Under the pieces are notes generated by a model. That model was not told where the DNA came from. It saw only the letters and a program-made list of their open reading frames with translations, and did no database searches. From positions 186,001-250,000 of the forward strand of contig NZ_KB822579.1 in NCBI RefSeq assembly GCF_000364605.1: 64,000 nucleotides of DNA, read 5' to 3'. The stretch is from Nocardioides sp. Iso805N. Lineage in GTDB: Bacteria; Actinomycetota; Actinomycetes; Propionibacteriales; Nocardioidaceae. The position numbers and the translations under genes were made by a program. Of this stretch, positions 24,817 to 36,450 are shown piece after piece (position 1 is the first letter of the stretch; each line of letters begins with the position of its first letter).

Positions 24817-26571
24817 GTGACCGATACCTCCTCGAGCCAACGCGGCTGGATCGCGGCCGACCACCCGTCGTACAAGTGGGTGGCGCTGTCGAACACGACG
24901 CTCGGCATCCTGATCGCGACGATCAACAGCTCGATCGTGATCATCTCGCTGCCCGCGATCTTCAAGGGGATCGCGGTCGACCCGCTGGGTGCGGGCAACG
25001 TCAGCTACCTGCTGTGGATGATCATGGGGTTCCTGGTCGTCTCCGCCGTCCTGGTGGTCATGCTCGGCAGGCTCGGCGACATGTACGGCCGGGTGAAGAT
25101 CTACAACCTCGGCTTCGTCGTTTTCTCGATCGCCTCGGTCTATCTCTCCCTCGATCCGTTCACCGGCGGCAAGGGTGCGCTGTGGCTCATCGCGGGACGG
25201 GTGATCCAGGGGGTCGGCGGAGCGATGCTGTTCGCCAACTCAACCGCGATCCTGACCGATGCCTTCCCCTCCCACGAGCGCGGAATGGCGCTCGGCATCA
25301 ACAACGTCGCCGCCGTGGCGGGGTCGTTCATCGGCCTCGTGGTCGGCGGTGTGCTCTCGGAGATCGACTGGCGGCTGATCTTCTGGGTGTCGGTGCCGAT
25401 CGGGGTGCTGGGGACGATCTGGTCCTACAAGTCGCTGCACGAGACCGGCGTCCGCCGCGCCGGCAGCCTCGACGTGCCGGGCAACCTGACCTTCGGCGTC
25501 GGCCTGACGGCGATCCTCGTCGCCATCACCTACGGCATCCAGCCCTACGGCGGTCACTCGATGGGCTGGACCAATCCGTGGGTCCTCACCGGCATCATCG
25601 GCGGCTCCATCCTGCTGGCGCTCTTCTGCTGGATCGAGACCCGCGTGCCGGACCCCATGTTCGCGATGAGCCTGTTCAAGATCCGCCCGTTCTGGGCCGG
25701 CAACCTGGCAGGTCTACTCTCCTCGATCGCCCGCGGCGGGATGCAGTTCATGCTGATCATCTGGCTGCAGGGCATCTGGCTGCCGCTGCACGGCTACTCC
25801 TACGCGGACACCCCGCTGTGGGCGGGCATCTACCTGCTGCCGCTGACCATCGGCTTCCTCATCGCCGGACCGATCTCCGGCGTGCTCTCGGATCGGTTCG
25901 GCGCACGGCTCTTCGCCACGGGCGGCATGCTGCTCGTGGCCGTCACGTTCATCGGGTTCCTGATGATCCCGGTGAACTTCGACTACTGGGAATTCGCCCT
26001 GCTCCTGCTGGTCAACGGACTCGCCTCGGGTCTGTTCGCCGCCCCGAACGTGTCGGCGATCATGAACTCCGTGCCCGCCGATCAGCGCGGCGCCGCCTCG
26101 GGCATGCGTGGCACCTTCTTCAACGCCGGCTCGTCGCTGTCCATCGGCGTCTTCTTCTCGCTGATGATCGCCGGCCTCGCGGCCAAGCTGCCGACGTCGC
26201 TGACCGGCGGTCTGCAGGCACACGGTGTTTCCGATCAGGCCGCGACGGCCGCCGGCCAGCTTCCGCCGGTGGCGTCGCTGTTCGCCTCGTTCCTCGGGTT
26301 CAACCCGATCCAGACGATCCTCGACCAGATCCACCAGGCAGGCATCCCGCTCGGCTCGCCCGACCTGAGCACGCTGACCGGCAAGACGTTCTTTCCCAAG
26401 CTCATGGCCGAGCCGTTCCACCACGGCCTGATCGTGGTCTTCGGTGCCGCGGCCGGCATGTGCGTCCTCGCCGCGATCGCCTCGTTCGTCGCAGGTGGCA
26501 AGTACGTCCACCAGGAGGAGCCCGTGGTTGCCGAGGCTGCCGCTGGGGTGGCGCTGCCGGAGGAGGAGTGA
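24817..26571 (+). CDS. MFS transporter, DHA2 (14-TM) drug exporter type
   Basis: 584-residue major facilitator with about 14 membrane helices. Motif A GRLGDMYGRVKIY follows TM2, and TM5 carries the antiporter-type segment GSFIGLVVGGVLSEIDWRLIFWVSVPIG (motif C region). This is the EmrB/QacA-like group exporting hydrophobic drugs with proton exchange. A soluble loop near residues 475-530 precedes the last helix. The GTG at 24817 (VTDTSSSQRGW) is the first start after the AT-rich patch. It overlaps the MarR gene (GTGA), suggesting substrate-responsive control. Confidence 0.92.
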   Translation: MTDTSSSQRGWIAADHPSYKWVALSNTTLGILIATINSSIVIISLPAIFKGIAVDPLGAGNVSYLLWMIMGFLVVSAVLVVMLGRLGDMYGRVKIYNLGFVVFSIASVYLSLDPFTGGKGALWLIAGRVIQGVGGAMLFANSTAILTDAFPSHERGMALGINNVAAVAGSFIGLVVGGVLSEIDWRLIFWVSVPIGVLGTIWSYKSLHETGVRRAGSLDVPGNLTFGVGLTAILVAITYGIQPYGGHSMGWTNPWVLTGIIGGSILLALFCWIETRVPDPMFAMSLFKIRPFWAGNLAGLLSSIARGGMQFMLIIWLQGIWLPLHGYSYADTPLWAGIYLLPLTIGFLIAGPISGVLSDRFGARLFATGGMLLVAVTFIGFLMIPVNFDYWEFALLLLVNGLASGLFAAPNVSAIMNSVPADQRGAASGMRGTFFNAGSSLSIGVFFSLMIAGLAAKLPTSLTGGLQAHGVSDQAATAAGQLPPVASLFASFLGFNPIQTILDQIHQAGIPLGSPDLSTLTGKTFFPKLMAEPFHHGLIVVFGAAAGMCVLAAIASFVAGGKYVHQEEPVVAEAAAGVALPEEE

Positions 26572-27041
26572 GCGATACCGATTCCGCTGCCTCGGCCGAC
26601 GTCGCCGCAGCGATGTCAGGGGATCTGCCTGCCGAGCTCTACGTGCTGCTGGGCCGCCTGGTCCGCTCGCTGCGCCGTGAGCAGGGTGATGCGCAGCTCT
26701 CCGTCGGCCTGGTCAGCGCGCTACGGCAGCTCTCGGACAACGGGGCGATGCGCGCGACGGCGCTCGCCGAGGCGGAGGGTATCGCCGCGGCCTCGATGAC
26801 GCGGGTGCTGAACGCGCTCGAGGAGCGTGACCTGATCCGTCGTACGCCGGACCCGAGCGATGGGCGGGCGCAGCTGGTCCAGCTGACCGAGACCGGACGC
26901 CGTGCCCTGGCCGAGGGGGCAGGTGTCCGAGTGGCGGCGCTGCGCCGACGGATCGCTGCGCTGAGCGATGCCGAGCGGAGCGCGCTCGAGGGTGCGCTGC
27001 CGGCGCTGGCGAGGCTGGAGATGCGGGTCGACGAGGCCTGA
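26568..27041 (+). CDS. MarR family transcriptional regulator
   Basis: 157-residue winged-helix regulator: HTH in MRATALAEAEGIAAASMTRVLNALEERDLI and wing RRTPDPSDGRAQLVQLTETG. The GTG lies within the transporter stop codon, so the two are co-translated; it probably represses its own operon. It faces the map gene, 19 bp away. Confidence 0.92.
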   Translation: MSDTDSAASADVAAAMSGDLPAELYVLLGRLVRSLRREQGDAQLSVGLVSALRQLSDNGAMRATALAEAEGIAAASMTRVLNALEERDLIRRTPDPSDGRAQLVQLTETGRRALAEGAGVRVAALRRRIAALSDAERSALEGALPALARLEMRVDEA

Positions 27042-27060
27042 TGTCGGAGGTGCGCGACGG

Positions 27061-27828
27061 TCAGTCGCGCGCCGTCAGCACCAGCGGGCCGTCGGCGGTG
27101 ATCGCGACGGTGTGCTCCATGTGGGCACCGCGCGAGCCGTCCTTGCTGCGCAGCGTCCAGCCGTCCTTGTCGGTGTAGATCTCGTCGGTGGTGTGCAGGA
27201 ACCACGGCTCGATCGCGATCACCAGGCCGGGCTGCAGCTTGAAGCCGCGGCCCGGACGCCCGTCGTTGGGGATGTGCGGGTCGCCGTGCATGGTGCGGCC
27301 GACGCCGTGGCCGCCGAACTGGGTGTTGATCCCGAGGCCTGCGGCACGGGCGACCTCCGCGATCGCGTGCGAGATGTCCCCGATCCGGTTGCCCGCCCGC
27401 GCGGCCTCGATGCCGGCCGCGAGCGAGCGGGTGGTGGTCTCGATCAGGTCGAGGTCCTCCTGCCGCGCCGTACCGACGACGACGCTGAGGGCGCTGTCGG
27501 CGACCCAGCCGTCGACGCTGGCCGCGAAGTCGACGCTGAGCAGGTCGCCGTCCTGGAGGACGTAGTCGAAGGGCAGGCCGTGCAGCACCGCGTCGTTGAC
27601 GCTGGTGCACAGCACCTTGCCGAACGGGCTGGCGCCGAAGCTCGGGTGGTAGTCGATGTAGCAGGACTCGGCGCCGCGCTCGCGGATCATCTGATGGGCG
27701 AGCTCGTCGAGCTCCAGCAGGTTCACGCCGACGGCAGCCTTGGCCTGGAGGGCCAGCAGGACGTCGGCGACGAACCGGCCGGCCGGCCGCATCTGCTCGA
27801 TCTGGGTGGGGGTGCGGAGCTCGATCAC
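27061..27828 (-). CDS. map: methionine aminopeptidase, type I
   Basis: 255-residue MetAP removing initiator methionine. Five metal ligands are visible: Asp in SVDFAASVDGWVADSA (two Asp), His in GGHGVGRTMHGDPHIP, Glu in IAIEPWFL and Glu in HMEHTVAI. It has no N-terminal zinc or SH3-binding extension. This stand-alone gene is not in the ribosomal-protein cluster, so it is probably one of two or more copies in the genome. Its promoter shares 74 bp with the divergent SnoaL-like gene. Confidence 0.94.
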   Translation of the reverse strand: MIELRTPTQIEQMRPAGRFVADVLLALQAKAAVGVNLLELDELAHQMIRERGAESCYIDYHPSFGASPFGKVLCTSVNDAVLHGLPFDYVLQDGDLLSVDFAASVDGWVADSALSVVVGTARQEDLDLIETTTRSLAAGIEAARAGNRIGDISHAIAEVARAAGLGINTQFGGHGVGRTMHGDPHIPNDGRPGRGFKLQPGLVIAIEPWFLHTTDEIYTDKDGWTLRSKDGSRGAHMEHTVAITADGPLVLTARD

Positions 27829-27902
27829 ATCGCGAGCCTATCGGTCGGACCCACCGATCAGCCCTATCGGTCGAGCCGCCGAGCGAAGTAGCGTCGCCTG
27901 CC

Positions 27903-28298
27903 ATGAGCGACTCCGCTGCCGTTGTCCGTGAGTTCCTGTCCCTGCTCGAGAACGGCCGCGCCGCCGAGGCCGTCGAGATGCTGACCGACGACGCGCAGTG
28001 GCGCAACACCGGTCTGCCCACCCTGCGAGGTCGCCGGGTCCGCCGGCTCCTGCTGGACATGGAGCGGCGCAAGATCCGCTTCCGCGCCGACATGCACCAT
28101 CTCGCCGCCGACGGCGATGTGGTCCTGACGGATCGGACCGACTTCCTGCGCATCGGCCGCTGGGAGGCCTCGTTCTGGGTCTGCGGGACCTTCCGCGTGC
28201 GCGATGGCAAGGTCGAGCTGTGGGACGACCACTACGCGATGGGGAACGTGCTTGCCGGCTCGATGGTGGGCCTGGCCAACATGGTGCGGGGCCGATGA
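27903..28298 (+). CDS. SnoaL/limonene-epoxide-hydrolase-like protein
   Basis: 131-residue NTF2-like fold protein: an N-terminal helical part (VVREFLSLLENGRAAEAVEMLTDDAQWRN) and a beta sheet ending in FWVCGTFRVRDGKVELWDDHYAMG. The pattern is closest to the limonene-1,2-epoxide hydrolase subgroup; the D-R-D triad candidates include Asp in VLTDRTDF and DDHY. The substrate is unknown. It ends 79 bp before clpP. Confidence 0.8.
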   Translation: MSDSAAVVREFLSLLENGRAAEAVEMLTDDAQWRNTGLPTLRGRRVRRLLLDMERRKIRFRADMHHLAADGDVVLTDRTDFLRIGRWEASFWVCGTFRVRDGKVELWDDHYAMGNVLAGSMVGLANMVRGR

Positions 28299-28377
28299 GG
28301 CTGTCCTGCTGCTGAGGGCGGATCTGCCCTCGGCGGATTCGCTGGGTTCGCGCCCTGCCGGCGGTCAGGCTCGTCGC

Positions 28378-29016
28378 ATGACACAGACTCAGGAACACCC
28401 CCTCGGCGCGCTGGACGACCAGCTGACGGCTCGACTGCTGCACCAGCGCATCATCGTGCTCGGGCAGGCGGTCGACGACCCGATCGCCAATCGGATCTGC
28501 GCCGAGCTGCTGCTCCTCGCCGCGGAGGACCCGCACCGCGACATCAGCCTCTACATCAACAGCCCCGGCGGCTCGGTCACGGCCGGCATGGCGATCTACG
28601 ACGTGATGCAGCTGATCCCGAACGACGTCGCCACCCTCGGGATGGGGCTGGCCGCGAGCATGGGTCAGTTCCTGCTGACAGCAGGGACTCCGGGCAAGCG
28701 CTTCGTGCTGCCCAACGCCGAGGTGCTGCTGCACAAGGGCTCGGCCGGGATCGGCGGCAGCGCCGCCGACATCGAGGTCCAGGCGACACGGTTGGAGCGG
28801 ATGACCCGCAGGATGCTGGCGATCACCGCCGAGCGCACCGGACAGAGTGTCGAACGCGTGGACGCCGACTCGGTCCGGGACCGGTGGTTCACCGCCCAGG
28901 AGGCGCACGACTACGGCCTGGCCGATGAGGTGCTTGATGACGTGGCGTCGGTCGCGCCGGGTCGTCAGGGGTCGGCCTTCGGCCTGTCGAGCGCGACCCG
29001 GGAGTTGGCGCGATGA
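28378..29016 (+). CDS. clpP: ATP-dependent Clp protease proteolytic subunit (catalytically complete)
   Basis: 212-residue ClpP. The Ser94-His119-Asp168 triad is intact (LAASMGQ, VLLHKG, SVRDRW) and the N-terminal processing region is short. It should form the peptidase barrel with a Clp ATPase. It is co-translated with a second clpP (ATGA overlap) that lacks two triad residues, so a mixed active/inactive ring is likely. It is distinct from the usual clpP1P2-clpX locus, which is not in this window. A GAGGGC-N6-GCCCTC repeat (28314-28331) and a GTTCGC half-site (28346-28351) precede it. Confidence 0.93.
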   Translation: MTQTQEHPLGALDDQLTARLLHQRIIVLGQAVDDPIANRICAELLLLAAEDPHRDISLYINSPGGSVTAGMAIYDVMQLIPNDVATLGMGLAASMGQFLLTAGTPGKRFVLPNAEVLLHKGSAGIGGSAADIEVQATRLERMTRRMLAITAERTGQSVERVDADSVRDRWFTAQEAHDYGLADEVLDDVASVAPGRQGSAFGLSSATRELAR

Positions 29017-29621
29017 GCAGCTACACCATTCCGTCCGTCGTCGAGCGGACCCGCCAGGGGGAGCGCGCGGTCGACATCTACAGCCGGCTGCTCGGCGAGC
29101 GGATCGTCTACGTCGGTACGCCGATCGACGACGGCGTCGCGAACGTCGTGATCGCGCAGCTCCTGCACTTGGAGTCCGAGAGCCCGGAGTCGCCGATCAA
29201 TCTCTACCTCAACAGTCCCGGCGGCGACCCGACCGCGATGCTGGCGGTGTACGACACCATGGAGTTCATCGCCGCTCCGGTCGCCACCACGTGTGTCGGG
29301 CAGGCCCGCGGCGCAGCGGCGGTGCTGCTCGCCGCCGGCGCGCCGGGACAGCGCACCGTCCTGCCCCGCGCGCGGGTGGTGCTCGAGCAGCCGGCGCAGG
29401 GCGGGACGCGCGGCGACGTACCGGACCTGCAGGTGGCGGCCAAGGAGATCCTGCGGCTGCGCACCGAGCTGGAGAGCATCCTGGCGCGACACACCGGGCG
29501 CAGCGTCGAGCAGGTGCACCAGGACACCGACAGGGACCTCGTCCTCACCGCCGAGGAAGCGGTCGCGTACGGCGTCGCCGACGTGGTGATCGCCAGCAGG
29601 AGGCCGCTGGGCGTGGCCTGA
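29013..29621 (+). CDS. ClpP-like subunit lacking the catalytic Ser and His
   Basis: 202-residue ClpP homologue. Aligned on the flanking blocks, the nucleophile position is Gly100 ([16 protein letters not shown] instead of ...AAS...) and the catalytic His position is Glu125 ([10 protein letters not shown] instead of LLHQP). The 25-residue spacing is preserved and Asp175 (TDRDLV) remains. The fold, handle helix and [15 protein letters not shown] segment are conserved, so the protein should assemble but not cleave, like the ClpR subunits of cyanobacteria and plastids. It is translationally coupled to the active clpP. Confidence 0.88.
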   Translation: MSSYTIPSVVERTRQGERAVDIYSRLLGERIVYVGTPIDDGVANVVIAQLLHLESESPESPINLYLNSPGGDPTAMLAVYDTMEFIAAPVATTCVGQARGAAAVLLAAGAPGQRTVLPRARVVLEQPAQGGTRGDVPDLQVAAKEILRLRTELESILARHTGRSVEQVHQDTDRDLVLTAEEAVAYGVADVVIASRRPLGVA

Positions 29622-29629
29622 GTGCTCGG

Positions 29630-29947
29630 TCAGGCGGCCAGGCAGACCGGGCCGGTCACCTGGCCGGCGGCGAGCCGGCGGGTGACCCGACCGGTGAGGT
29701 CGAGCAGCCTGAGGCCCAGCGCTCCGGCGACGGCGTCGAGGACCTCGGAGCTCGGCTCCTTGCGGCCCCGCTCGACCTCGGAGAGGTACTGCGTGGAGAC
29801 GCCCGCCGCTCCGGCGACGTCGGCCAGGGTCCGCTCCTGCGTCCGGCGCTCGTCGCGCAGCACCTCGCCGACCGCGTCGCGCCACAACGGCGCAGGCGCG
29901 GACTCGGTCTGGTGGGAGCGCCGCGGGAACTCGATGACCTGGCCCAT
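29630..29947 (-). CDS. ClgR/PopR-like XRE-family activator with C-terminal -LAA
   Basis: 105-residue regulator with a central HTH_XRE domain: LWRDAVGEVLRDERRTQERT, LADVAGAAGVSTQYLSEVERGRKEPSSEVLDAVAGAL. This is the pattern of the ClgR/PopR proteins that activate clp genes in Streptomyces and corynebacteria. The C-terminus is GPVCLAA; in Streptomyces, ClgR and PopR end in Ala-Ala and are degraded by ClpP, giving feedback. It converges on the clpP pair (8 bp apart) and has a perfect palindrome upstream of its start. Confidence 0.85.
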   Translation of the reverse strand: MGQVIEFPRRSHQTESAPAPLWRDAVGEVLRDERRTQERTLADVAGAAGVSTQYLSEVERGRKEPSSEVLDAVAGALGLRLLDLTGRVTRRLAAGQVTGPVCLAA

Positions 29948-29985
29948 GGGGCCACGCTAGGTCGCCCGGTGGGTGGCTGACGAGG

Positions 29986-30006
29986 GCGTTCGCCTTGGGC
30001 GAACGC
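29986..30006. promoter_or_regulatory. Perfect palindromic operator before the ClgR/PopR-like gene
   Basis: GCGTTCGCC-TTG-GGCGAACGC: perfect 9-bp arms with a 3-base spacer, 39 bp upstream of the regulator's start. It resembles the GTTCGC...GCGAAC sites reported for ClgR/PopR-type regulators, so autoregulation is likely. Confidence 0.75.
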
Positions 30007-30022
30007 TACCCGCGGCCGATCC

Positions 30023-30709
30023 TCACCAGCCCCGTTCGCGCCACTCCGCCAGGTGCGGGCGCTCGGCGCCGAGCGTCGAGTCGTTGCCGTGGCCGGGGTA
30101 GAACCAGGTCTCGTCGGGCAGGCGTTGGAAGATCCGCTCCTCGACGTCGTCGATGAGCTGGGCGAAGCGGGCCTCGTCCTGCTGGGTGTTGCCCACCCCG
30201 CCGGGGAAGAGGCTGTCGCCGGTGAAGAGGTGCGGCCGTCCGTGCGGATCGGCGTACAGGAGGGCGATCGAACCCGGGGTGTGGCCGCGCAGCGCTATCA
30301 CCTCGAGCGTGCAATCGCCCACCGCGAGGGTGTCGCCCTGGCCGACCGTCCGCGTGATCGGTACGCCGGTCGCATCGGTGATAGCAGCGGCATCGGGCTC
30401 GCCTGCCACGGTCGCGGCGCCGGTGACCGCGACCACGTCGGCGAGGGCGCGGTGATGGTCCCAGTGCTGATGGGTGGTGACGACCGTGGCGAGCCCGGCG
30501 GTGCCGATCAGCGGCAGCAGCGTGGAGGCGTCGGCGGCAGCATCGATCAGGAGCTGCTCGCCGGTCGCGCGGCAGCGCAGGAGGTAGCAGTTGTTCGACA
30601 TCTTCTCGTCGACCGCGACCTTGGTGATGCTCAGCTCGTCCAGCTCGCGGACGTCGGGTGCGCCTCCGAGCCGGACGTCGCCGGTGTAGCTCTCGCTGCT
30701 GATCGTCAT
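30023..30709 (-). CDS. MBL-fold metallo-hydrolase
   Basis: 228-residue metallo-beta-lactamase-fold hydrolase of the glyoxalase II-like type. Metal ligands: THQHWDHH (first site), GHTPGS, FTGDSLF, and the C-terminal YPGHGNDS. It should be a di-zinc thioester or related hydrolase. Its ATG overlaps the stop of the upstream mycothiol-isomerase-like gene, so the two are co-translated. A mycothiol-conjugate substrate is an inference from that pairing. Confidence 0.9.
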   Translation of the reverse strand: MTISSESYTGDVRLGGAPDVRELDELSITKVAVDEKMSNNCYLLRCRATGEQLLIDAAADASTLLPLIGTAGLATVVTTHQHWDHHRALADVVAVTGAATVAGEPDAAAITDATGVPITRTVGQGDTLAVGDCTLEVIALRGHTPGSIALLYADPHGRPHLFTGDSLFPGGVGNTQQDEARFAQLIDDVEERIFQRLPDETWFYPGHGNDSTLGAERPHLAEWRERGW

Positions 30710-31425
30710 AGCCCCTCGATCCCCGGCAGTACGCCGTCGTGGCTCGTCACCTCGGAGCCCGGGTAGGGGGCCCTCCCGGTCAGCCACCATGCCAGGCCGT
30801 GCGCCGGTCCGCTCACGGTGGGCTCGCCGGTACCGAGTTGCAGCGACCAGTCGAGGTCGGTGGCGACCAGCGTCGCGTCGACGTTGACCTGGTGCCGGTG
30901 TGCCGAGTCCTCGAGCAGCGCCCGACCGAACTCGCCGGGCCAGTGCGCGGGGGAGTAGCCGCAGCCGAGATCGACGTGGTGGATCTCGACCTCGCGCCAC
31001 CGCATCCCGGTGACCCGGGACGCCGGGAAGCGTCGGCTGCCCTCCGGCGTACGCTCGATCAACGTGGTGGCAGCGGGATCGGACGCGCCGGCGAGCGCCG
31101 TCAGGGCGTCACCGAGCGTCGTGACAGCGCCGAAGAGCCGGTCCCTCAACTGCGACGGGGAGGCGGCGCCGAGCTCTGCGATATCGCCGTCGCGGCGCTG
31201 GTCGGAGGCATACATCGGTACGGCGCGGCCCTCGACGACGCCCATCACCGCCCCGATGAGCCCCTCGGCGTTGAGCGCCAGGTGCGCCACCACGTGTGCG
31301 CGGCTCCAGCCGGGCAGCAGGCTGGGCTCGACCCAGTCATCGTCAGTCATGGCATCGACGGTGCGCACCAATCGCCGCGACGAGGCGCGGAGTTGGTCCG
31401 ACACGGTGGCGGCGAACAGGGTCAC
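30706..31425 (-). CDS. maleylpyruvate isomerase-like, mycothiol-dependent family protein
   Basis: 239-residue protein of the DinB-like mycothiol-dependent maleylpyruvate isomerase family. The metal-ligand pattern is present: the LPGWSRAHVVAHLALNAEGL motif with the first His, Glu in MRWREVEIHHVDLGCGY and a following His. A C-terminal domain ending in LAWWLTGRAPYPG matches the family. Mycothiol is the actinobacterial thiol, in line with the host. The substrate here is unknown. It shares an operon with the MBL hydrolase and is divergent from uvrA. Confidence 0.88.
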   Translation of the reverse strand: MTLFAATVSDQLRASSRRLVRTVDAMTDDDWVEPSLLPGWSRAHVVAHLALNAEGLIGAVMGVVEGRAVPMYASDQRRDGDIAELGAASPSQLRDRLFGAVTTLGDALTALAGASDPAATTLIERTPEGSRRFPASRVTGMRWREVEIHHVDLGCGYSPAHWPGEFGRALLEDSAHRHQVNVDATLVATDLDWSLQLGTGEPTVSGPAHGLAWWLTGRAPYPGSEVTSHDGVLPGIEGL

Positions 31426-31487
31426 GGGCCCATCCTGACATCACGACGCGACATGGGGGAGAGGCGTTTCGGTCACCTGATAGCATG

Positions 31488-31503
31488 ACGAACACTTGTT
31501 CGA
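31488..31503 (+). promoter_or_regulatory. LexA (SOS) box upstream of uvrA
   Basis: ACGAACACTTGTTCGA matches TCGAAC-N4-GTTCGA with one mismatch; a TAGCAT -10 candidate lies at 31481-31486. The box ends 25 bp before the uvrA start. Confidence 0.88.
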
Positions 31504-31528
31504 CTCAAGCTCTCAAGAAGGGACCGCG

Positions 31529-34477
<2,949 letters not shown>

Positions 34478-34583
34478 ACCTGGGTGCCCTGCCTGATTCT
34501 CGGGGACTTCACAGGATCAGCCCTCGGGTCGCGCCTTCGGCAGCCGTAGTGTGAAGTTCAACCACTTCACGAGAGGAATCGTT

Positions 34584-35042
34584 GTGACCGACCAGAAGAT
34601 CACCCGCCGCCAGATTCTCGGGGGCGTCGCCGTGGCGGGTGTCGGCGTACCGCTGCTGGCGGCCTGCGGCTCCGGCGACACCACAGCGGAGGACAGCACC
34701 AGCGGCAGCGGCGGCACCGGAGCGGCCGGCTCGGCGAGCAGCGCTCCCGGCAGCGCAGAGACTCTCGGCGCGACCTCCGACGTGCCTGTCGGCGGCGGCA
34801 AGATCTACGCGGACTCCGCCGTCGTGGTCACCCAGCCGACGGCCGGCAGCTACGAGGGGTTCAGCGCCATCTGCACCCACCAAGGATGCCCGGTGACGTC
34901 CGTCTCCGACGGCACCATCAACTGCACCTGCCACGGCAGCAAGTTCTCGATCAAGGACGGCTCCGTCGTGCAGGGCCCGGCCACCCAGTCGCTGGAGAAG
35001 GTGACCGTGACGGTCGAGGGCAGCAACATCGTCAAGAGCTGA
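34584..35042 (+). CDS. Rieske (2Fe-2S) protein exported by Tat as a lipoprotein
   Basis: 152-residue protein. The N-terminus has a twin-arginine motif TRRQILGG (Arg8-Arg9), a hydrophobic stretch, and a lipobox LAAC with Cys28, so it should be exported folded and anchored by lipid on the outer face of the membrane. A Ser/Gly/Thr linker leads to a Rieske domain with CTHQGC and CTCHGSKFS, which supply the Cys-His cluster ligands. No other redox gene is adjacent; the electron partner is unknown. The GTG at 34584 follows GAGAGGAA. Confidence 0.9.
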   Translation: MTDQKITRRQILGGVAVAGVGVPLLAACGSGDTTAEDSTSGSGGTGAAGSASSAPGSAETLGATSDVPVGGGKIYADSAVVVTQPTAGSYEGFSAICTHQGCPVTSVSDGTINCTCHGSKFSIKDGSVVQGPATQSLEKVTVTVEGSNIVKS

Positions 35043-35066
35043 CCTGCGCGTCCCACATCGTCCTTG

Positions 35067-36371
35067 CTAGCCGAGGGCGGCCGGGGTGAGCACGGGACCG
35101 AGGGCCTGCGTCCGCCACGCCTCGTCCCGGGGCGCCCGCCGGCGGTCGAGTCGCTCGTCCAGGAGCACCCGCGCCTCGTCCCAGCGGTCGGCGCGCAGCA
35201 GGGCAGCGATCCGGGCCTCCTCGACGATCTCGCGCTGAGCGTCGGAGCCGCCCAGCCGGCGGATCCGGGGCGACAGCAGCGCGAGCGCGTCGGCCGCGGC
35301 GCCGAACTGACCGCTGACCATCAGGTCGAGCGCCTGGGTCAGCGGCGCGACCACCTCACGGAAGGTCGGGTGCCGGTGTTGGCCGGCCCAGAGCCCGAGC
35401 TCCCGCAGCGCCGGTGCGTCTCCGAGCGCGAGCCGAGCGACGGCGACATGCATCGCAAGGAACGGCGTGGCGGGCCGCTCCATGGTGGCCTTGCCGGTGA
35501 CATGCACCACCTCCGCCATCTGCGGTACGTCGCCCGCGCCCGGCGTCAACGCCCAGCGGAAGAGCAGCGACCCCGTGTCGACCAGAGCGCGGCAGCCCAG
35601 CGCGTTGCCGGGCTGGAGCTGGCTCTCGTAACGACGTCGGACAGCATCCATGTCGCCGAGGGAGAGCTCATGCAGGGCGGCGTGCCAGGAGAAGTGGGAC
35701 AGCGAGTCGATGTCGGCGCCGTCGCCCGTCACCCAGGCATCCATCCAGGCAAGCCCGGTCTCGTGGTCGCCGGTCTCATAGTGCGCGTGCGCGCGCGCAT
35801 GGGCGGAGTGGCCCGCGCCCGGCTCCTGCGCCAGCGATCGACAGGAGAGCGCGAGCGCCTCGTCGTACCGGTGCTGCTCCTGGCGCACGAAGGCGAGCAG
35901 GCCGGTGAACCACCAGTCGTCGCCGTACGCCGGGATGCAGCGCTCGACGATGGCCCAGGACTCCTCGGGCACCTCGGTGGCACCGGCGAACGCGATGGTG
36001 GGTACCGCCGAGGAGAGGAGGAGGGCGTCGCGCGGATAGGCGGCGACGTGATCGATCAGCGGGCGCGAGTCGCCGCGGACGTGCGCGGAGATCGCGTGGA
36101 CGTGGCTGCGCTCGCGCTCGGTGGTGCGGCCCGCGAGCTGCTCGGCCTGGCGCAGGCGGGCATCCACGTCGACCGGGGCGCACATCTCGTGACCGAGGAG
36201 GGCGAGCGCCGCGTGGCCGAGTGCGAAGGTGGGATCGTGCGCGATCGACTCCGCGACGTGGCTCAGTGCACCGGCCCGCAGCTTCAAGATGTCGCCGATG
36301 CCACGGACGTACGCCGAGGCGGCTTCCTCGCTCGTGCTCAGGCTGTAGCCGTAGGGGTCGGAGATACGCAT
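35067..36371 (-). CDS. tetratricopeptide-repeat protein, TTC38-like
   Basis: 434-residue all-helical protein matching the TTC38-like family: MRISDPYGYSLSTSEEAASAYVRGI at the N-terminus, TPR-like helix pairs throughout (DPTFALGHAALALLGHE, RYDEALALSCRSLAQEP, HETGLAWMDAWV, SHFSWHAALHELSLGD), and a C-terminal regular pair. The HFSWHAALHEL motif is conserved in the family. Function unknown. The -10-like TACTAT lies six bases before the ATG at 36371, suggesting a leaderless mRNA. It converges with the Rieske gene. Confidence 0.82.
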   Translation of the reverse strand: MRISDPYGYSLSTSEEAASAYVRGIGDILKLRAGALSHVAESIAHDPTFALGHAALALLGHEMCAPVDVDARLRQAEQLAGRTTERERSHVHAISAHVRGDSRPLIDHVAAYPRDALLLSSAVPTIAFAGATEVPEESWAIVERCIPAYGDDWWFTGLLAFVRQEQHRYDEALALSCRSLAQEPGAGHSAHARAHAHYETGDHETGLAWMDAWVTGDGADIDSLSHFSWHAALHELSLGDMDAVRRRYESQLQPGNALGCRALVDTGSLLFRWALTPGAGDVPQMAEVVHVTGKATMERPATPFLAMHVAVARLALGDAPALRELGLWAGQHRHPTFREVVAPLTQALDLMVSGQFGAAADALALLSPRIRRLGGSDAQREIVEEARIAALLRADRWDEARVLLDERLDRRRAPRDEAWRTQALGPVLTPAALG

Positions 36372-36377
36372 GTAACT

Positions 36378-36383
36378 ATAGTA
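36378..36383 (-). promoter_or_regulatory. -10 element of a probable leaderless promoter
   Basis: TACTAT (minus strand) is followed by six bases and then the A of the ATG at 36371, the spacing expected when transcription starts at the start codon itself. Confidence 0.5.
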
Positions 36384-36450
36384 AGACAAGCGACTATGGA
36401 TGACGCCACCTGGACTCGGGAGTGTCGGTGCTCGCAACTAGGGTTGACGC

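Noticed and set aside
28314..28331. GAGGGC-N6-GCCCTC as a ClgR operator before clpP
   Set aside because: Symmetrical but unlike the GCGTTCGCC palindrome near the regulator gene; short GC-rich repeats occur by chance here. Kept only as a remark.
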